Positions 29,871 through 38,257 of a stretch of 64,000 nt of DNA are shown in pieces (the first letter of the stretch is position 1; the number at the start of each line of letters is the position of its first letter). Source of the DNA: Pseudoalteromonas sp. NC201 (GTDB taxonomy: Bacteria > Pseudomonadota > Gammaproteobacteria > Enterobacterales > Alteromonadaceae); assembly GCF_002850255.1 (NCBI RefSeq), contig NZ_CP022522.1:253049-317048 (forward strand). Direction: 5' to 3'. Made by a program: the position numbers and the translations under genes. The notes under the pieces are model-generated. The model worked only from the letters and a program-made list of their open reading frames with translations. It did not search any database and was not told the DNA's origin.

Positions 29871-29899
29871 AAAAAGGTGGCGGCTATCGCCGCCATACC
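29871..29899 (-). terminator. Terminator of the lysine-riboswitch operon
   Basis: On the minus strand the stem TGGCGGC/GCCGCCA with loop GATA is followed by CCTTTTTC, about 75 bases after the stop of the deacylase gene. The rest of 29759-29971 shows no gene. Confidence 0.85.
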
Positions 29900-29971
29900 T
29901 TAGTAAGCGTTAAGCTAAACAAGCAGAGCTTATTTGCTTTGACTTACTCTCACGCAATAAAAGTACTCAAG

Positions 29972-31084
29972 TTAAAGCGTTTCAACTTGAGTAAAAAACT
30001 TATAAAGCTCAGTACCTTGATTCACACTAGCAGAGGCAAAGTGCAAAATGGCGATGGCATCTTCGTCTAACTTGATCTCATTTAAGGGCGTTTCTGATAA
30101 ATAGCGCTCCATTCTGAGAATTTTGGCGATGGTTTGACCCGCCTTGATATGCTCTCCAAGCTTTGCCGTATATTCCACCATACCACCCATTGGGGCATAA
30201 AAGGCGCGATAATTTTCTAGTCGACAGACGTAACGGGTGATGTCTTGCGGCATAAAGTGTGCATCTTGAAAGGCCTGTTTATAGTTCAGGTAGCTCAAAA
30301 TGCTATTAGCGTCATTCAATGCTTCCGCTAAATCAATTTTTTCTTGAGAGCCAAGCTCAACCGTAAACGCTTCGGTTAATACTGGGATCTCTCGGCCTAT
30401 AGCCTGATAGGCTTGCTGCAAGTTCCACCATGGACAAAAACTGGCTTCATCCATTGCTCCATCAAAGTCACTGGGAATAAGTAACACATGTGGAATATCA
30501 AAATATCGAGCGCTGTTTTTTGCATACTCAGGACAATACAGGTGTTTTGCTGAAATTGGTCCCGTATGAAGGTCTAAAACAATGTCAGCCTCATGAGCTA
30601 GACGCTGTAAATTCAAGGCGATGCGCTTACCTGTCGTCAACCTATCTAAGGGCCCATCAAGTAGTGTTTGGGTGCGCTCAACTAATCGTTGGCGAAATTG
30701 CTGAGCGATTTCTGTTATTGATAGCGTCGGGTTTTGCTCCACAAACTCGGCAACCAACCCGGAATGGTTGATGTACATTCGATTCCAATTCGTGCCCGTA
30801 ATTGGATCGAAACGCCCTAAGGTAAACTCACCAGATTTCTGATTACAACCAATCGGGTTTGCGTAAGGCACTAGGGTGATGTCCGCTTTTAATGACAATT
30901 GCTTCAACTGTTCCAGCAGTTGATAAATCACTGCATTACCTTGCACCTCGGCGCCATGCATATTCGCTTGAATATACACCTTAGGCCCACTGCCATCGCC
31001 TTTGATGCGATAGACTGGAATAGTCAAAGGCAGACCATTGGCAATTTCACCAACCTGAATATGTTGTTGTGTAATGGTATTCAT
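29972..31084 (-). CDS. Zinc-dependent succinylglutamate desuccinylase/aspartoacylase-family deacylase
   Basis: A 370-residue M14-like metalloenzyme. Zinc ligands are visible as His43 and Glu46 (NMHGAEVQGN) and His173 (VLDLHTG). The C-terminal beta domain (about 290-340; MGGMVEYTAKLGEHIKAGQTIAKI) is biotinyl-lipoyl-like, as in this family. These enzymes cleave N-acyl amino acids. It is the last gene of an operon with dapA-like, dapD-like and decarboxylase genes under a lysine riboswitch, so removal of an N-succinyl group from a diaminopimelate-type intermediate (a DapE-like step by an unrelated enzyme) is a reasonable inference, unproven. It starts 2 bases after the decarboxylase gene. Confidence 0.8.
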   Translation of the reverse strand: MNTITQQHIQVGEIANGLPLTIPVYRIKGDGSGPKVYIQANMHGAEVQGNAVIYQLLEQLKQLSLKADITLVPYANPIGCNQKSGEFTLGRFDPITGTNWNRMYINHSGLVAEFVEQNPTLSITEIAQQFRQRLVERTQTLLDGPLDRLTTGKRIALNLQRLAHEADIVLDLHTGPISAKHLYCPEYAKNSARYFDIPHVLLIPSDFDGAMDEASFCPWWNLQQAYQAIGREIPVLTEAFTVELGSQEKIDLAEALNDANSILSYLNYKQAFQDAHFMPQDITRYVCRLENYRAFYAPMGGMVEYTAKLGEHIKAGQTIAKILRMERYLSETPLNEIKLDEDAIAILHFASASVNQGTELYKFFTQVETL

Positions 31085-31086
31085 GT

Positions 31087-32292
31087 TTACCTCAAATAAC
31101 TTGAAGCGGGCTCTGCTTCACGGACACAGCTGATTTCTCCAGCTGAAATGATGTACTCTGCAGGGAGCTCATGACATAAAAAGAACGGCATACTTTCGGT
31201 GTAGCCGTAAGCGCCACACTGACTGAAAACAAGCCAATCGCCATCGGCACTGTCGCTTGGTAAGGCTAGGGTGCCTAATTTATCCAATGCTGTGCAAAGT
31301 GGGCCATGAATATGAAAGTCTATGGCCTCAGCTTGAGACTGGCGTAACAATTCAGCGGGGAAAGCTTGTCCGGTAACGGCCGGACGCAGCAGGTGATTGA
31401 CACCGCCTGCGACAATCAGTTGTTGTGCACCGTAGTTTTGCTTTTGTTCCACCACAGGGTTGAGATAAAAACCACATTCGCCAACCGCATAGCGGCCTAA
31501 CTCCATCCATAATTCTTGCACTTGCGTGGCGGATTTTATCAATGCGAGCGTGTCTAATAATTTCTGCCAATCGAGAGAAGGGCTTTGCCTATCATAGGGA
31601 ATGCCAAGGCCGCCACCTAAGTCGAGCACCTTTAGAGTAATCCCTAAATCAGCAGCGAGCTGAACTAAAGGTGCAACCATGGCCTGCCAAAGTTCAGCGA
31701 GCGTATCGCTGCAGAGCATATTGCCCCACTGGAAAATATGCAGTCCGACAAAGTCTAGGTAGGTGTAGTCACTTAAAGTTAGGGCTTGCCACTGCTCTGC
31801 GCCAAGACCAAAAGGAGTCAGCGTATTGCCACCAAGTGGATTGTGCTCTGCTTTATCAAAGCGTAACTGCACCCGCAGTAAAACTTCAAATTGAAGCTCA
31901 AACTGTTCGGCCACTTGATTTAACCAGCGTACTTGATTGTGACTTTCAGCCACGAAAATACGTACGCCTTGTGTGGCAAAATGACGGATCTGCTTTAGCG
32001 ATTTGGCAGGACCTGTGTTGAGCACGCGTTCAGGTGCGATCCCTTGAGATAACACCTGATCAAGCTCGCCGCTAGATGCCACATCAAAGTTAAACCCAGC
32101 GTTATCTAGGGTTTGAATGATATGTGATAACGGATTCGCTTTTACGGCATACCAAAGCTTAACGATTTGCTGATCAACTAAGGGCTTAACATGTGCACTT
32201 AGCTTATCTAAATCGTAGCAAAAGAATGGCGTATCTTGTTGCTGGATCAATGCCTCAGCTGCAGTTCGCTGTGACGTGCTCAACCAAGTCAT
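31087..32292 (-). CDS. Type III PLP-dependent decarboxylase, diaminopimelate decarboxylase-like
   Basis: A 401-residue alanine-racemase-fold enzyme. The PLP lysine is Lys51 (WYAVKANP). The glycine-rich phosphate-binding loop GGGLGIPY, the ELGRYAVG segment (normally EPGR) and CTALDKLG (normally GPLCxxxD) lie in order, followed by the FSQCGAYGYTE active-site stretch. It is closest in style to diaminopimelate and carboxynorspermidine decarboxylases; the changed substrate loops make plain LysA function uncertain. Its ATG overlaps the stop of the dapD-like gene (last base shared), so the operon is translationally coupled. Confidence 0.75.
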   Translation of the reverse strand: MTWLSTSQRTAAEALIQQQDTPFFCYDLDKLSAHVKPLVDQQIVKLWYAVKANPLSHIIQTLDNAGFNFDVASSGELDQVLSQGIAPERVLNTGPAKSLKQIRHFATQGVRIFVAESHNQVRWLNQVAEQFELQFEVLLRVQLRFDKAEHNPLGGNTLTPFGLGAEQWQALTLSDYTYLDFVGLHIFQWGNMLCSDTLAELWQAMVAPLVQLAADLGITLKVLDLGGGLGIPYDRQSPSLDWQKLLDTLALIKSATQVQELWMELGRYAVGECGFYLNPVVEQKQNYGAQQLIVAGGVNHLLRPAVTGQAFPAELLRQSQAEAIDFHIHGPLCTALDKLGTLALPSDSADGDWLVFSQCGAYGYTESMPFFLCHELPAEYIISAGEISCVREAEPASSYLR

Positions 32293-33032
32293 TAGCGTAG
32301 AACCTCTTCCAGCGCCAGTGATGCATCACTTTGTTCATCACGGTATTTTACGATAAGTGCGCATGACATACTTAGTCCTTGCTCGCGCGCCCACTCACTT
32401 GAGGCTGGACGAGAGCCTGGGATCACTATCGCGTTTTCAGGGATGGCTTCACCTTTGTCAAGCAAGCGCTCGTTCACGCAGTCATAGACAGGAATACTTG
32501 CTGAAAGGCGCACGCCCGGTGCTAATACGGCACCGCGTTTAACAACAACCCCTTCAACCAATACACAGCCTGCACCAATAAAGGCATCGTCTTCAACAAC
32601 AACAGGACTTGCTCCAACTGGTTCTAATACACCACCTACTTGCACAGCTGCGCTAAGGTGCACATTTTTACCAATTTGCGCGCAAGAACCAACCAACGCA
32701 TGACTATCTACCATAGTACCTGAATCAATATAGGCACCAATGTTGACATAAGCCGGTGGCATAATGATTGTGCCGGCTGCAACGTAAGCGCCACGTCTTA
32801 CACTGCTTCCGCCAGGAACCATACGAACGCCATCTTGGGCAGCAAATCCGCGTGGTGCTAAGTTGTCTTTATCAACAAATCCACCTGGGAACTCCGTATT
32901 TACGCCATTTCTAAATGCTTCAAGGATCCCTTGTTTTACTTCTACGTTAGCATGCCAATGGCCTTGCTCATCCTGTGTTGCCGCACGTACTGTGCCATTT
33001 TCTAAATCGTTTAGTAGGGTTAACCAGCTCAT
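32292..33032 (-). CDS. dapD: Tetrahydrodipicolinate N-succinyltransferase-like protein (DapD)
   Basis: A 246-residue left-handed beta-helix acyltransferase that would use succinyl-CoA on tetrahydrodipicolinate in the succinyl branch of lysine synthesis. Hexapeptide repeats and DapD signatures are clear: VRMVPGGSSVRRGAYVA, PPAYVNIGAYIDSGTMVD, VGSCAQIGKNVHLSAAVQVGGVLEP and the FIGAGCVLVEG loop. The start at 33032 (MSWLTLLND) follows AAGG at good spacing and lies beyond the dapA stop; the longer frame start would overlap dapA. The N-terminal domain is shorter than in E. coli DapD (274 residues), so it may be a paralogue used only with this operon. Confidence 0.82.
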   Translation of the reverse strand: MSWLTLLNDLENGTVRAATQDEQGHWHANVEVKQGILEAFRNGVNTEFPGGFVDKDNLAPRGFAAQDGVRMVPGGSSVRRGAYVAAGTIIMPPAYVNIGAYIDSGTMVDSHALVGSCAQIGKNVHLSAAVQVGGVLEPVGASPVVVEDDAFIGAGCVLVEGVVVKRGAVLAPGVRLSASIPVYDCVNERLLDKGEAIPENAIVIPGSRPASSEWAREQGLSMSCALIVKYRDEQSDASLALEEVLR

Positions 33033-33042
33033 GTTTACTGCC

Positions 33043-33927
33043 TTAATTCCAAGATAAAATAGTTTCGTTCGCGCGAGTGATCGCATCGGTATGGGTGAGT
33101 TCCAAATGTGTCAGTGGCGGGCGCAAGTTTGGACTTGTGAGCTTCCCTTGCAAGTGCATTAACACTTTGACTGGTATGGGATTTGCCACTGCAAATAAGC
33201 TATTTGCAGCTTCTGACCAAGTGGTAAATAAATTAGGAGAGGTGCCGCTTAACGAGCGCCTTACAAATTCTGCGGTTTGCTGTGGCCATGCGTTTGCTGC
33301 AACAGACACCAGACCCGTTGCACCTGCTTGTGCAAAGTAGGGCATTAAGCCATCGTCGCCGCTATAGATGGCGACATCAGGTGCTGCCTGACGAAATGCT
33401 TCAAAGGTGGCAATATCACCACTGGCTTCTTTTAGTGCCCACAGATTAGGGTGGCAAGCTAGTTCGCCGAGTAGTTCAGGGGCGATAGCAACAGCACTGC
33501 GACCAGGTACATTGTAGAGCATACAAGGGTTGTGGCTCTCATCGAGTAGTGTACTAAACCAATGTGCCAGACCAACTTTGCCGGGCTTTGCGTAGATTGG
33601 TGAGCCCAGTAAGAGCGCATGAATGGGTTGTGTATTACAAAAGCGCACCCATTGTGTTTGCTGCTCAAGATTACTGCCGCCAACGGCAACCATGAGCGGT
33701 ACGCTCGGGGCGAGCTGGCAAACAAACTCAACGATTTGCTGCTGCTCTTGTTGGGTAAGCGCAAGGCCTTCGCCGGTACTGCCTAGTAAAAGAATACCGT
33801 TACGAGCTTGCTCTTGATCGCGTACAAGCGTCGTTAATGTGCTAAAATCAACCTGATTTTCAGCATCAAAAGGCGTTACTAAAGCCGTCCACAACGGATA
33901 GTCAGATAAGTTGAATTGTGATTTCAT
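33043..33927 (-). CDS. dapA: 4-hydroxy-tetrahydrodipicolinate synthase (DapA)
   Basis: A 294-residue TIM-barrel aldolase that condenses pyruvate with aspartate semialdehyde. The Schiff-base lysine is Lys166 (WALKEASGD), with Tyr138 in YNVPGRS. The pyruvate-binding loop reads GSTGEG (49-54) instead of the usual GTTGES, and the tyrosine loop reads SPIYAKP rather than PYYNKP, so it is a somewhat divergent member. First gene of the minus-strand operon, behind a lysine riboswitch. Synthase activity is likely, but another pyruvate aldolase of the family cannot be excluded. Confidence 0.85.
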   Translation of the reverse strand: MKSQFNLSDYPLWTALVTPFDAENQVDFSTLTTLVRDQEQARNGILLLGSTGEGLALTQQEQQQIVEFVCQLAPSVPLMVAVGGSNLEQQTQWVRFCNTQPIHALLLGSPIYAKPGKVGLAHWFSTLLDESHNPCMLYNVPGRSAVAIAPELLGELACHPNLWALKEASGDIATFEAFRQAAPDVAIYSGDDGLMPYFAQAGATGLVSVAANAWPQQTAEFVRRSLSGTSPNLFTTWSEAANSLFAVANPIPVKVLMHLQGKLTSPNLRPPLTHLELTHTDAITRANETILSWN

Positions 33928-34007
33928 CTCTACCGAACTTAAATCATGTTCGGAGTTAGGAGGGTGTCCAAACTTCGAACCGTTAAAATTCGAAGAGCAA
34001 TGGACTT

Positions 34008-34036
34008 AAAAAGGATAAGGCAGCCAATGGCCTTAT
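34008..34036 (-). terminator. Intrinsic terminator acting as riboswitch expression platform
   Basis: On the minus strand ATAAGGC pairs with GCCTTAT around an 8-base loop, followed by CCTTTTT, directly after the lysine riboswitch. Lysine binding would favour this hairpin and stop transcription before dapA. A second hairpin, GTCCA...CTTCGAA/TTCGAAG..TGGAC (33967-34005), and a third, CCGAAC/GTTCGG (33936-33956), follow before the start codon. Confidence 0.8.
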
Positions 34037-34041
34037 TTTTC

Positions 34042-34232
34042 TAAGACCAGAAGCTCTCCACCAAGTATGTTGGTGACAGTCGCTGGGATTCAGCCCAGTC
34101 GCCCGAAATGAGTATTAGCAAACAATAACTCAATTTCTCGGCGTGTATTCCCCTCACTAAGCTGCAACGGAGTTTGCTCTCCTTCACTTAGTTACCTGAA
34201 TAACGCACCTCTTCCAGCCCTTAATTTGACGC
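34042..34232 (-). promoter_or_regulatory. Lysine riboswitch
   Basis: Read on the minus strand, the order of conserved blocks matches the lysC leader of E. coli: GGAAGAGGTGCGTTAT, then CAGGTAACTAAG, GTGAGGGGAATACACGCCGAG, GGGCTGAATCCC and CTGTCACC near the 3' end, then GGTGGAGAGCTTCTGG. These are the P1-P5 junction elements of the L box, which binds lysine and represses downstream genes. It controls the dapA-dapD-decarboxylase-deacylase operon. Confidence 0.92.
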
Positions 34233-34267
34233 CTTAGCATCAAACTATCTAAATAGGGTGAACGCGC

Positions 34268-34297
34268 ATTGAAACATTTTGGCCGTCTAGGTGTCAA
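34268..34297 (-). promoter_or_regulatory. Promoter of the lysine-riboswitch operon
   Basis: On the minus strand a perfect TTGACA (34297-34292), an 18-bp spacer and TTCAAT (34273-34268) lie about 35 bases upstream of the riboswitch. The start would be near 34261. Confidence 0.6.
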
Positions 34298-34363
34298 GCA
34301 TCAGACTGTAAATAATACGATTGTTAACTACACTTAACATTGCCGCTGAGACAATGCTATGAG

Positions 34364-36091
34364 ATGAAAAACAAAAATATGTCGTTAATAAGTAAAGTTA
34401 AAAATCGCTATATCGGGGCGTTACTAGCTATGGCTATATTGCTGTCGATGGCGATGGGGATTATGCAGTACTTGCTGTATCAGCAGAGCCTAGATGCACA
34501 CGTAATTAATATTGCGGGTATGCAGCGGATGTTGTCCCAACGTATCGCGCTATATAGTGCGCAAGACAATCAACGAGATAGTGAAGCGCTACGTCAAGCC
34601 ATTGATAAGTTTGAAAGTAATCATGAGTTTTTAACTAAAACAGAAAGTAGTGGAGAGGCTATTTATCTGAATGAGGCGCTTACAGCGCTTTACTACCAAG
34701 GGCCGGTGCAGTTGGATTTGCAAAGTACTACTTTTGTCACTTTATCAAGGTCTCGGTTACAGCAATCCACTCCTCAATTAATGGAGCAAATCTTTACTGC
34801 GTCTCAGCATATACTCCCAAACCTGAATGATGCCGTTTCACTATTCGAGCAGCATGCGCGAAGTAAAACAGAGATGGTGAGGAAAATAGAATTGTTAATC
34901 TGGCTACTTGGACTGTTGCTACTGTTTATAGAAGCGAAACTTGTATTTCGCCCAATGGCGCGAGAAATTGCTGAAGCACTCGATAAATTAGAGGCGGCAA
35001 GAAAGCTTGCTGACGATGCATTACACTCAAAATCACGATTTTTAGCACGCGTTAGTCACGAGCTAAGAACACCATTGCAGGCCATTCAGGGGTATTTAGA
35101 TGAATATCTGAGGAGCAAAGACACGCAGCAATTACAGCATGTGAAAAGCGCAGCAAATCAATTGGATGTATTACTCTATTCGGTTCAAGACTTTAATAAC
35201 CTTTCCGAGCAAGAAGTGGTTATTGAGCGTCATCAAGTCGCATTGCGAGAAGTAATAAAGTCAGCTTGTATCGCCTTTCAACTAACCGCACACAAGAAAT
35301 CTCTCGCTTTTAATTTGGCATTGAGTAATGAGTTAGATGTGACTTGTTATTGTGATTGTAAGCGTGTTGGTTGGTTGATCAGTGAATTGGTTAATAATGC
35401 AATTAAATTTACTGAGCGTGGCAGCATTCAAGTATTTGCGGATTTGGTTATAGATGAAGATACACCATATTTAGAATTTGTCGTTGAAGATACTGGGCCT
35501 GGGTTCGACTATCAGCAGTTACGAGAAGCTGTGCATAGCGAGCATTTTCAAGGCACGCAGTTAGGGCTGAAGCGTTGCCAATTACTCACCTCAGCGCTTG
35601 GAGGACGATTAGATTTTAGTGCAAGGGAGCCAATCGGTACAAGAGCAATCCTGAGAGTCCCTATTGAAATTGACAATCAACAGGTACCGGCTCATACAAT
35701 GGAGCAGGTGTCGGCTCGCATTTTACTGGTGGAAGATAATTTACTAAATGCACGCGTGATTGAAAAAATGCTTCAGCCCATAGCAAAATTGGTAACGCAT
35801 GTCGAACATGGTGAAGGTGCCCTTGAAGTATATGAGGTGGGTAAGTTTGATATCGTGCTAATGGATTTGAATATGCCTGTGATGGATGGCTTTGAAGCCA
35901 CTGAGCGTTTGAGAAAGCTAGATCCAGCTGTGCCTATTTTGGTCGTGACCGCAAATACCAATGCGGAGGATCTGGATAAGGTCTACGCACTTGGCGCAAC
36001 GGCTCATTTGTATAAGCCGTTGCAACCGGATGTGCTGCATAGCAAAGTGGCGCTATTACTGAATAAGTGTGGAGACTTAGTCTCGTCTTAA
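34364..36091 (+). CDS. Hybrid sensor histidine kinase with NarX/PilJ-type sensor region
   Basis: A membrane kinase of 575 residues. A first span at about 12-36 is followed by a periplasmic segment containing NIAGMQRMLSQRIALY, the P-box-like motif of NarX/PilJ-type sensors, and a second span near 178-196. Then come HisKA with H-box VSHELRTPLQ (His232), a HATPase (NELVNNAIKFTE, GPGFD) and a C-terminal receiver with phospho-acceptor Asp501 (LMDLNMPVMDG). The start is taken at the ATG at 34364; ATG 34379 is also possible, and the frame upstream only offers TTG. No cognate regulator is adjacent. Its last 15 bases overlap the convergent secreted-protein gene. Confidence 0.85.
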   Translation: MKNKNMSLISKVKNRYIGALLAMAILLSMAMGIMQYLLYQQSLDAHVINIAGMQRMLSQRIALYSAQDNQRDSEALRQAIDKFESNHEFLTKTESSGEAIYLNEALTALYYQGPVQLDLQSTTFVTLSRSRLQQSTPQLMEQIFTASQHILPNLNDAVSLFEQHARSKTEMVRKIELLIWLLGLLLLFIEAKLVFRPMAREIAEALDKLEAARKLADDALHSKSRFLARVSHELRTPLQAIQGYLDEYLRSKDTQQLQHVKSAANQLDVLLYSVQDFNNLSEQEVVIERHQVALREVIKSACIAFQLTAHKKSLAFNLALSNELDVTCYCDCKRVGWLISELVNNAIKFTERGSIQVFADLVIDEDTPYLEFVVEDTGPGFDYQQLREAVHSEHFQGTQLGLKRCQLLTSALGGRLDFSAREPIGTRAILRVPIEIDNQQVPAHTMEQVSARILLVEDNLLNARVIEKMLQPIAKLVTHVEHGEGALEVYEVGKFDIVLMDLNMPVMDGFEATERLRKLDPAVPILVVTANTNAEDLDKVYALGATAHLYKPLQPDVLHSKVALLLNKCGDLVSS

Positions 36092-36694
36092 ACGAATATT
36101 TCCAACTCCGACTTCTGCATCGATGGAATACTGGCCTTGACCACGATAGTCTGTTGTCGAGCCAACCATACTCTTTTCGGAAGTTTCTACGTTGCCAAAA
36201 CCTGACATTGCCGTTTTACCAACACCTGAATCTAAAGACACTTTTTTGAAATCGGTGGTGGTAGTCTCAATTTTAATTTTTCCTACGCCTACCTCTAAAT
36301 CAGCAGAGTTATTAAGATCTTGAATATCAATTTTGCCAACACCAACCTCAACATCTAAAGCCAAATTAACAGGCACCTTAACTTGCCAAGATAGTTCATA
36401 ATCATCCGAATTGATCTCAAGTGATAATTTATCCCCTGATGTGTTGCTGTTTAGGGTGGCCTCACTCACATCTGGTTTACCAAACCAACTGTCTGACTCT
36501 TTCGGTTCAACCAAAATTTCGACCTCTATGGTGTCGCCGTTGTAAGTTTGTAGGTCGATTTTACCTACGGCAATATCCACTTCTAACTCGGCTAGGCTAT
36601 TGCTTGGGAATGATGCTGTAATGGTTTTTGATTCTTCTGCTTGTGCAGTCATTGCCGCTGCACTTAATGCTAAAACTAACGCTACCTTTTTCAT
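36077..36694 (-). CDS. Secreted DUF4097-like putative adhesin with VGVGK repeats
   Basis: A 205-residue protein with a signal peptide (VALVLALSAAAMTAQA, cleavage near 19). The mature part is a beta-strand repeat protein: IAVGKIDLQ, VGVGKIDIQ, VGVGKIKIE, SGVGKTAM and VGVGNIRLRR recur about every 20-45 residues, as in the right-handed beta-helix-like putative adhesin (DUF4097/DUF2807) families. Such proteins are often envelope-associated; function is unknown. The C-terminal codons overlap the hybrid kinase gene on the other strand by 15 bases. Confidence 0.7.
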   Translation of the reverse strand: MKKVALVLALSAAAMTAQAEESKTITASFPSNSLAELEVDIAVGKIDLQTYNGDTIEVEILVEPKESDSWFGKPDVSEATLNSNTSGDKLSLEINSDDYELSWQVKVPVNLALDVEVGVGKIDIQDLNNSADLEVGVGKIKIETTTTDFKKVSLDSGVGKTAMSGFGNVETSEKSMVGSTTDYRGQGQYSIDAEVGVGNIRLRRD

Positions 36695-36777
36695 TATTTT
36701 TTACCTTCAACGAGAGTGTTTGAAAGGTAAGTCGCACATAAAAATGAAAAGGTTTAAAAAGATTTTTATTTTTTTAG

Positions 36778-36810
36778 GGCGTGTTAATGGAAGTATCTGT
36801 TTAACACGCC
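36778..36810. other. Perfect 10-bp inverted repeat between two minus-strand genes
   Basis: GGCGTGTTAA and TTAACACGCC flank a 13-base loop, between the TraB-like gene and the VGVGK-repeat protein gene. Neither strand has a T tract after the stem, so it is either an RNA-stabilising hairpin or an operator. Confidence 0.5.
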
Positions 36811-36853
36811 TACAAAGTAAACTGCTTACCTCTTGGCAAGATAGCGCTGAGTG

Positions 36854-37729
36854 TTATAGTCGGGTGACTGAATAACCATTGTTTTTAAGCTGCTCAACAA
36901 GACCATATTTTTCAACAAGATGTAATGCACCAACGGCAATAAACGTTGATTCATTGGGGAGCTGCTTTTTAAGCATTTTCACCCAGTTATTATTGCGTTC
37001 AATGATCATCAATTGCTCGGCTAATTTGCCATATTTATCATCCGAAAAACTTACCTGATAGTAATGTGATAACTTCTCTAAATCGCCGCTTCGCCATGCG
37101 GAAACTAAATCCAAGAAGTAGGTGTTCAAATCAGACATCTGTGCAAATGTTTCCTTGAGCATAGCGTCACTATGAATACTCAGCTGACTGAACATTTCAA
37201 GCTGATATTCTAAGGTTTCAAATTCACCAATTGGGATCTTCTTTTCGTTTGCGTAGGCAATTACTTGTTTATCGATGCCATTGGTATCGGTAAATCCAAG
37301 CTTTTGATATTCCAGTTGTAGCATAGTTATCATCACGGCCCATGGCGCATAGCGTTCAAATAAGGCGATATCTATCTGCTTTTTGGAAAAGTAGTCTTGT
37401 AGCTTCTGATAGACTTCTGCAGAGAGCTGATCTTTTAGTGTTTGGTTGTTTTTTAACAGCATAAATGGCATGGAGCGCTGTTGGATCGCAAATGGAGAAA
37501 GCGCCTCTAAGTTCACTTCAACCATGACTCTATCACTACTCGCAATGGCGCTTTTTACCTTGGCTGGTAAACCATGCATTTGTTCGTCACCGACGTGGAC
37601 GGTACCAAATAAGTACGACGTTTTGTTGTCCTTTTCTACTTTCCACAGGCCAACTTCTGCGTTGGCGAGATTACTGAAAAGGCTTAAGTAAAGATAAATA
37701 AATAACAATGGTGAAAATACTTTAACCAT
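36854..37729 (-). CDS. TraB/GumN family protein
   Basis: A 291-residue secreted protein. From the ATG at 37729 (AGGGA about 8-9 bases upstream) it begins with a signal peptide (VFSPLLFIYLYLSLFSNLANA). The longer frame start adds a 54-residue non-conserved extension and is rejected. TraB/GumN hallmarks are the early LFGTVHVGDEQMHGLP with its histidine and the late VGALHLVEKYGLVEQL. Members resemble Tiki-type metalloproteases (GX2H motifs), so a periplasmic protease-like role is possible, but bacterial members remain uncharacterised. Confidence 0.85.
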   Translation of the reverse strand: MVKVFSPLLFIYLYLSLFSNLANAEVGLWKVEKDNKTSYLFGTVHVGDEQMHGLPAKVKSAIASSDRVMVEVNLEALSPFAIQQRSMPFMLLKNNQTLKDQLSAEVYQKLQDYFSKKQIDIALFERYAPWAVMITMLQLEYQKLGFTDTNGIDKQVIAYANEKKIPIGEFETLEYQLEMFSQLSIHSDAMLKETFAQMSDLNTYFLDLVSAWRSGDLEKLSHYYQVSFSDDKYGKLAEQLMIIERNNNWVKMLKKQLPNESTFIAVGALHLVEKYGLVEQLKNNGYSVTRL

Positions 37730-37991
37730 AGTAATGATCCCTGTTGGTTTTAAAAAGTCAGTCTGCGATATCGAAATGTGAATGTCACTAAAAAATGAAG
37801 TACGCTTGGGCGGTAGAAAAAATTTCATATGGGCAAATCGGGAAAGTAAATTTTTCGTTATATCGAAACTGAACCAATAGAAAATTCGCATTTTAAAATG
37901 TGTGGTTGTTTTAATTCTTTAGTTTGTGGTTTTTTGGTTTTTTTATGCGTTAAACTCGGGTTTTTAATTTTAAATAGCATAGTTTTTTGTG

Positions 37992-38021
37992 TTGACTTCA
38001 GTGTGCAAGGCGCGGTATTAA
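37992..38021 (+). promoter_or_regulatory. Promoter of the ilv operon
   Basis: TTGACT at 37992-37997, an 18-bp spacer and TATTAA at 38016-38021 lie about 70 bases before the leader peptide. The flanking region 37880-37990 is rich in T runs. Confidence 0.6.
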
Positions 38022-38088
38022 TAGAAAAAGAGGCAGCACAGTACTTACACTGAATGATTGCCAAGTTTAAATTTACGGAATTCAAGCA

Positions 38089-38160
38089 ATGTTACTAACA
38101 GCAACTCTACTAGTCGTGATTATCAACGTGGTGATTATTATTACCGCGGGGGCTAGTTAG
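38089..38160 (+). CDS. ilvL: ilv operon leader peptide
   Basis: A 23-codon open frame with a CGGA-type ribosome site. Fourteen of its residues are Leu, Val or Ile (clusters LL, LLVVII and VVIII), the three products whose shortage should stall the ribosome and relieve attenuation. Composition and position match E. coli IlvL. It is followed by a strong terminator and ilvG. Confidence 0.92.
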   Translation: MLLTATLLVVIINVVIIITAGAS

Positions 38161-38184
38161 TGCTGTAAGAAAAGTATCAGCATA

Positions 38185-38226
38185 AACGCCCCCCGCACCA
38201 AAAGGTTCGGGGGGCGTTTTCGTTTT
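38185..38226 (+). terminator. Attenuator terminator of the ilv operon
   Basis: The stem CGCCCCCCG/CGGGGGGCG, extended by A-T pairs to 11 bp, with a 12-base loop, is followed by TTTTCGTTTT. It lies 25 bases after the leader peptide stop. Confidence 0.92.
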
Positions 38227-38257
38227 AGGGCATAAAAAAGGCAACTGAGAGCAGATC

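Noticed and set aside
37858..38085. Minus-strand frame of 75 codons upstream of the ilv leader
   Set aside because: It is a by-product of T-rich promoter DNA (Lys/Thr-rich translation) and overlaps the ilv promoter.
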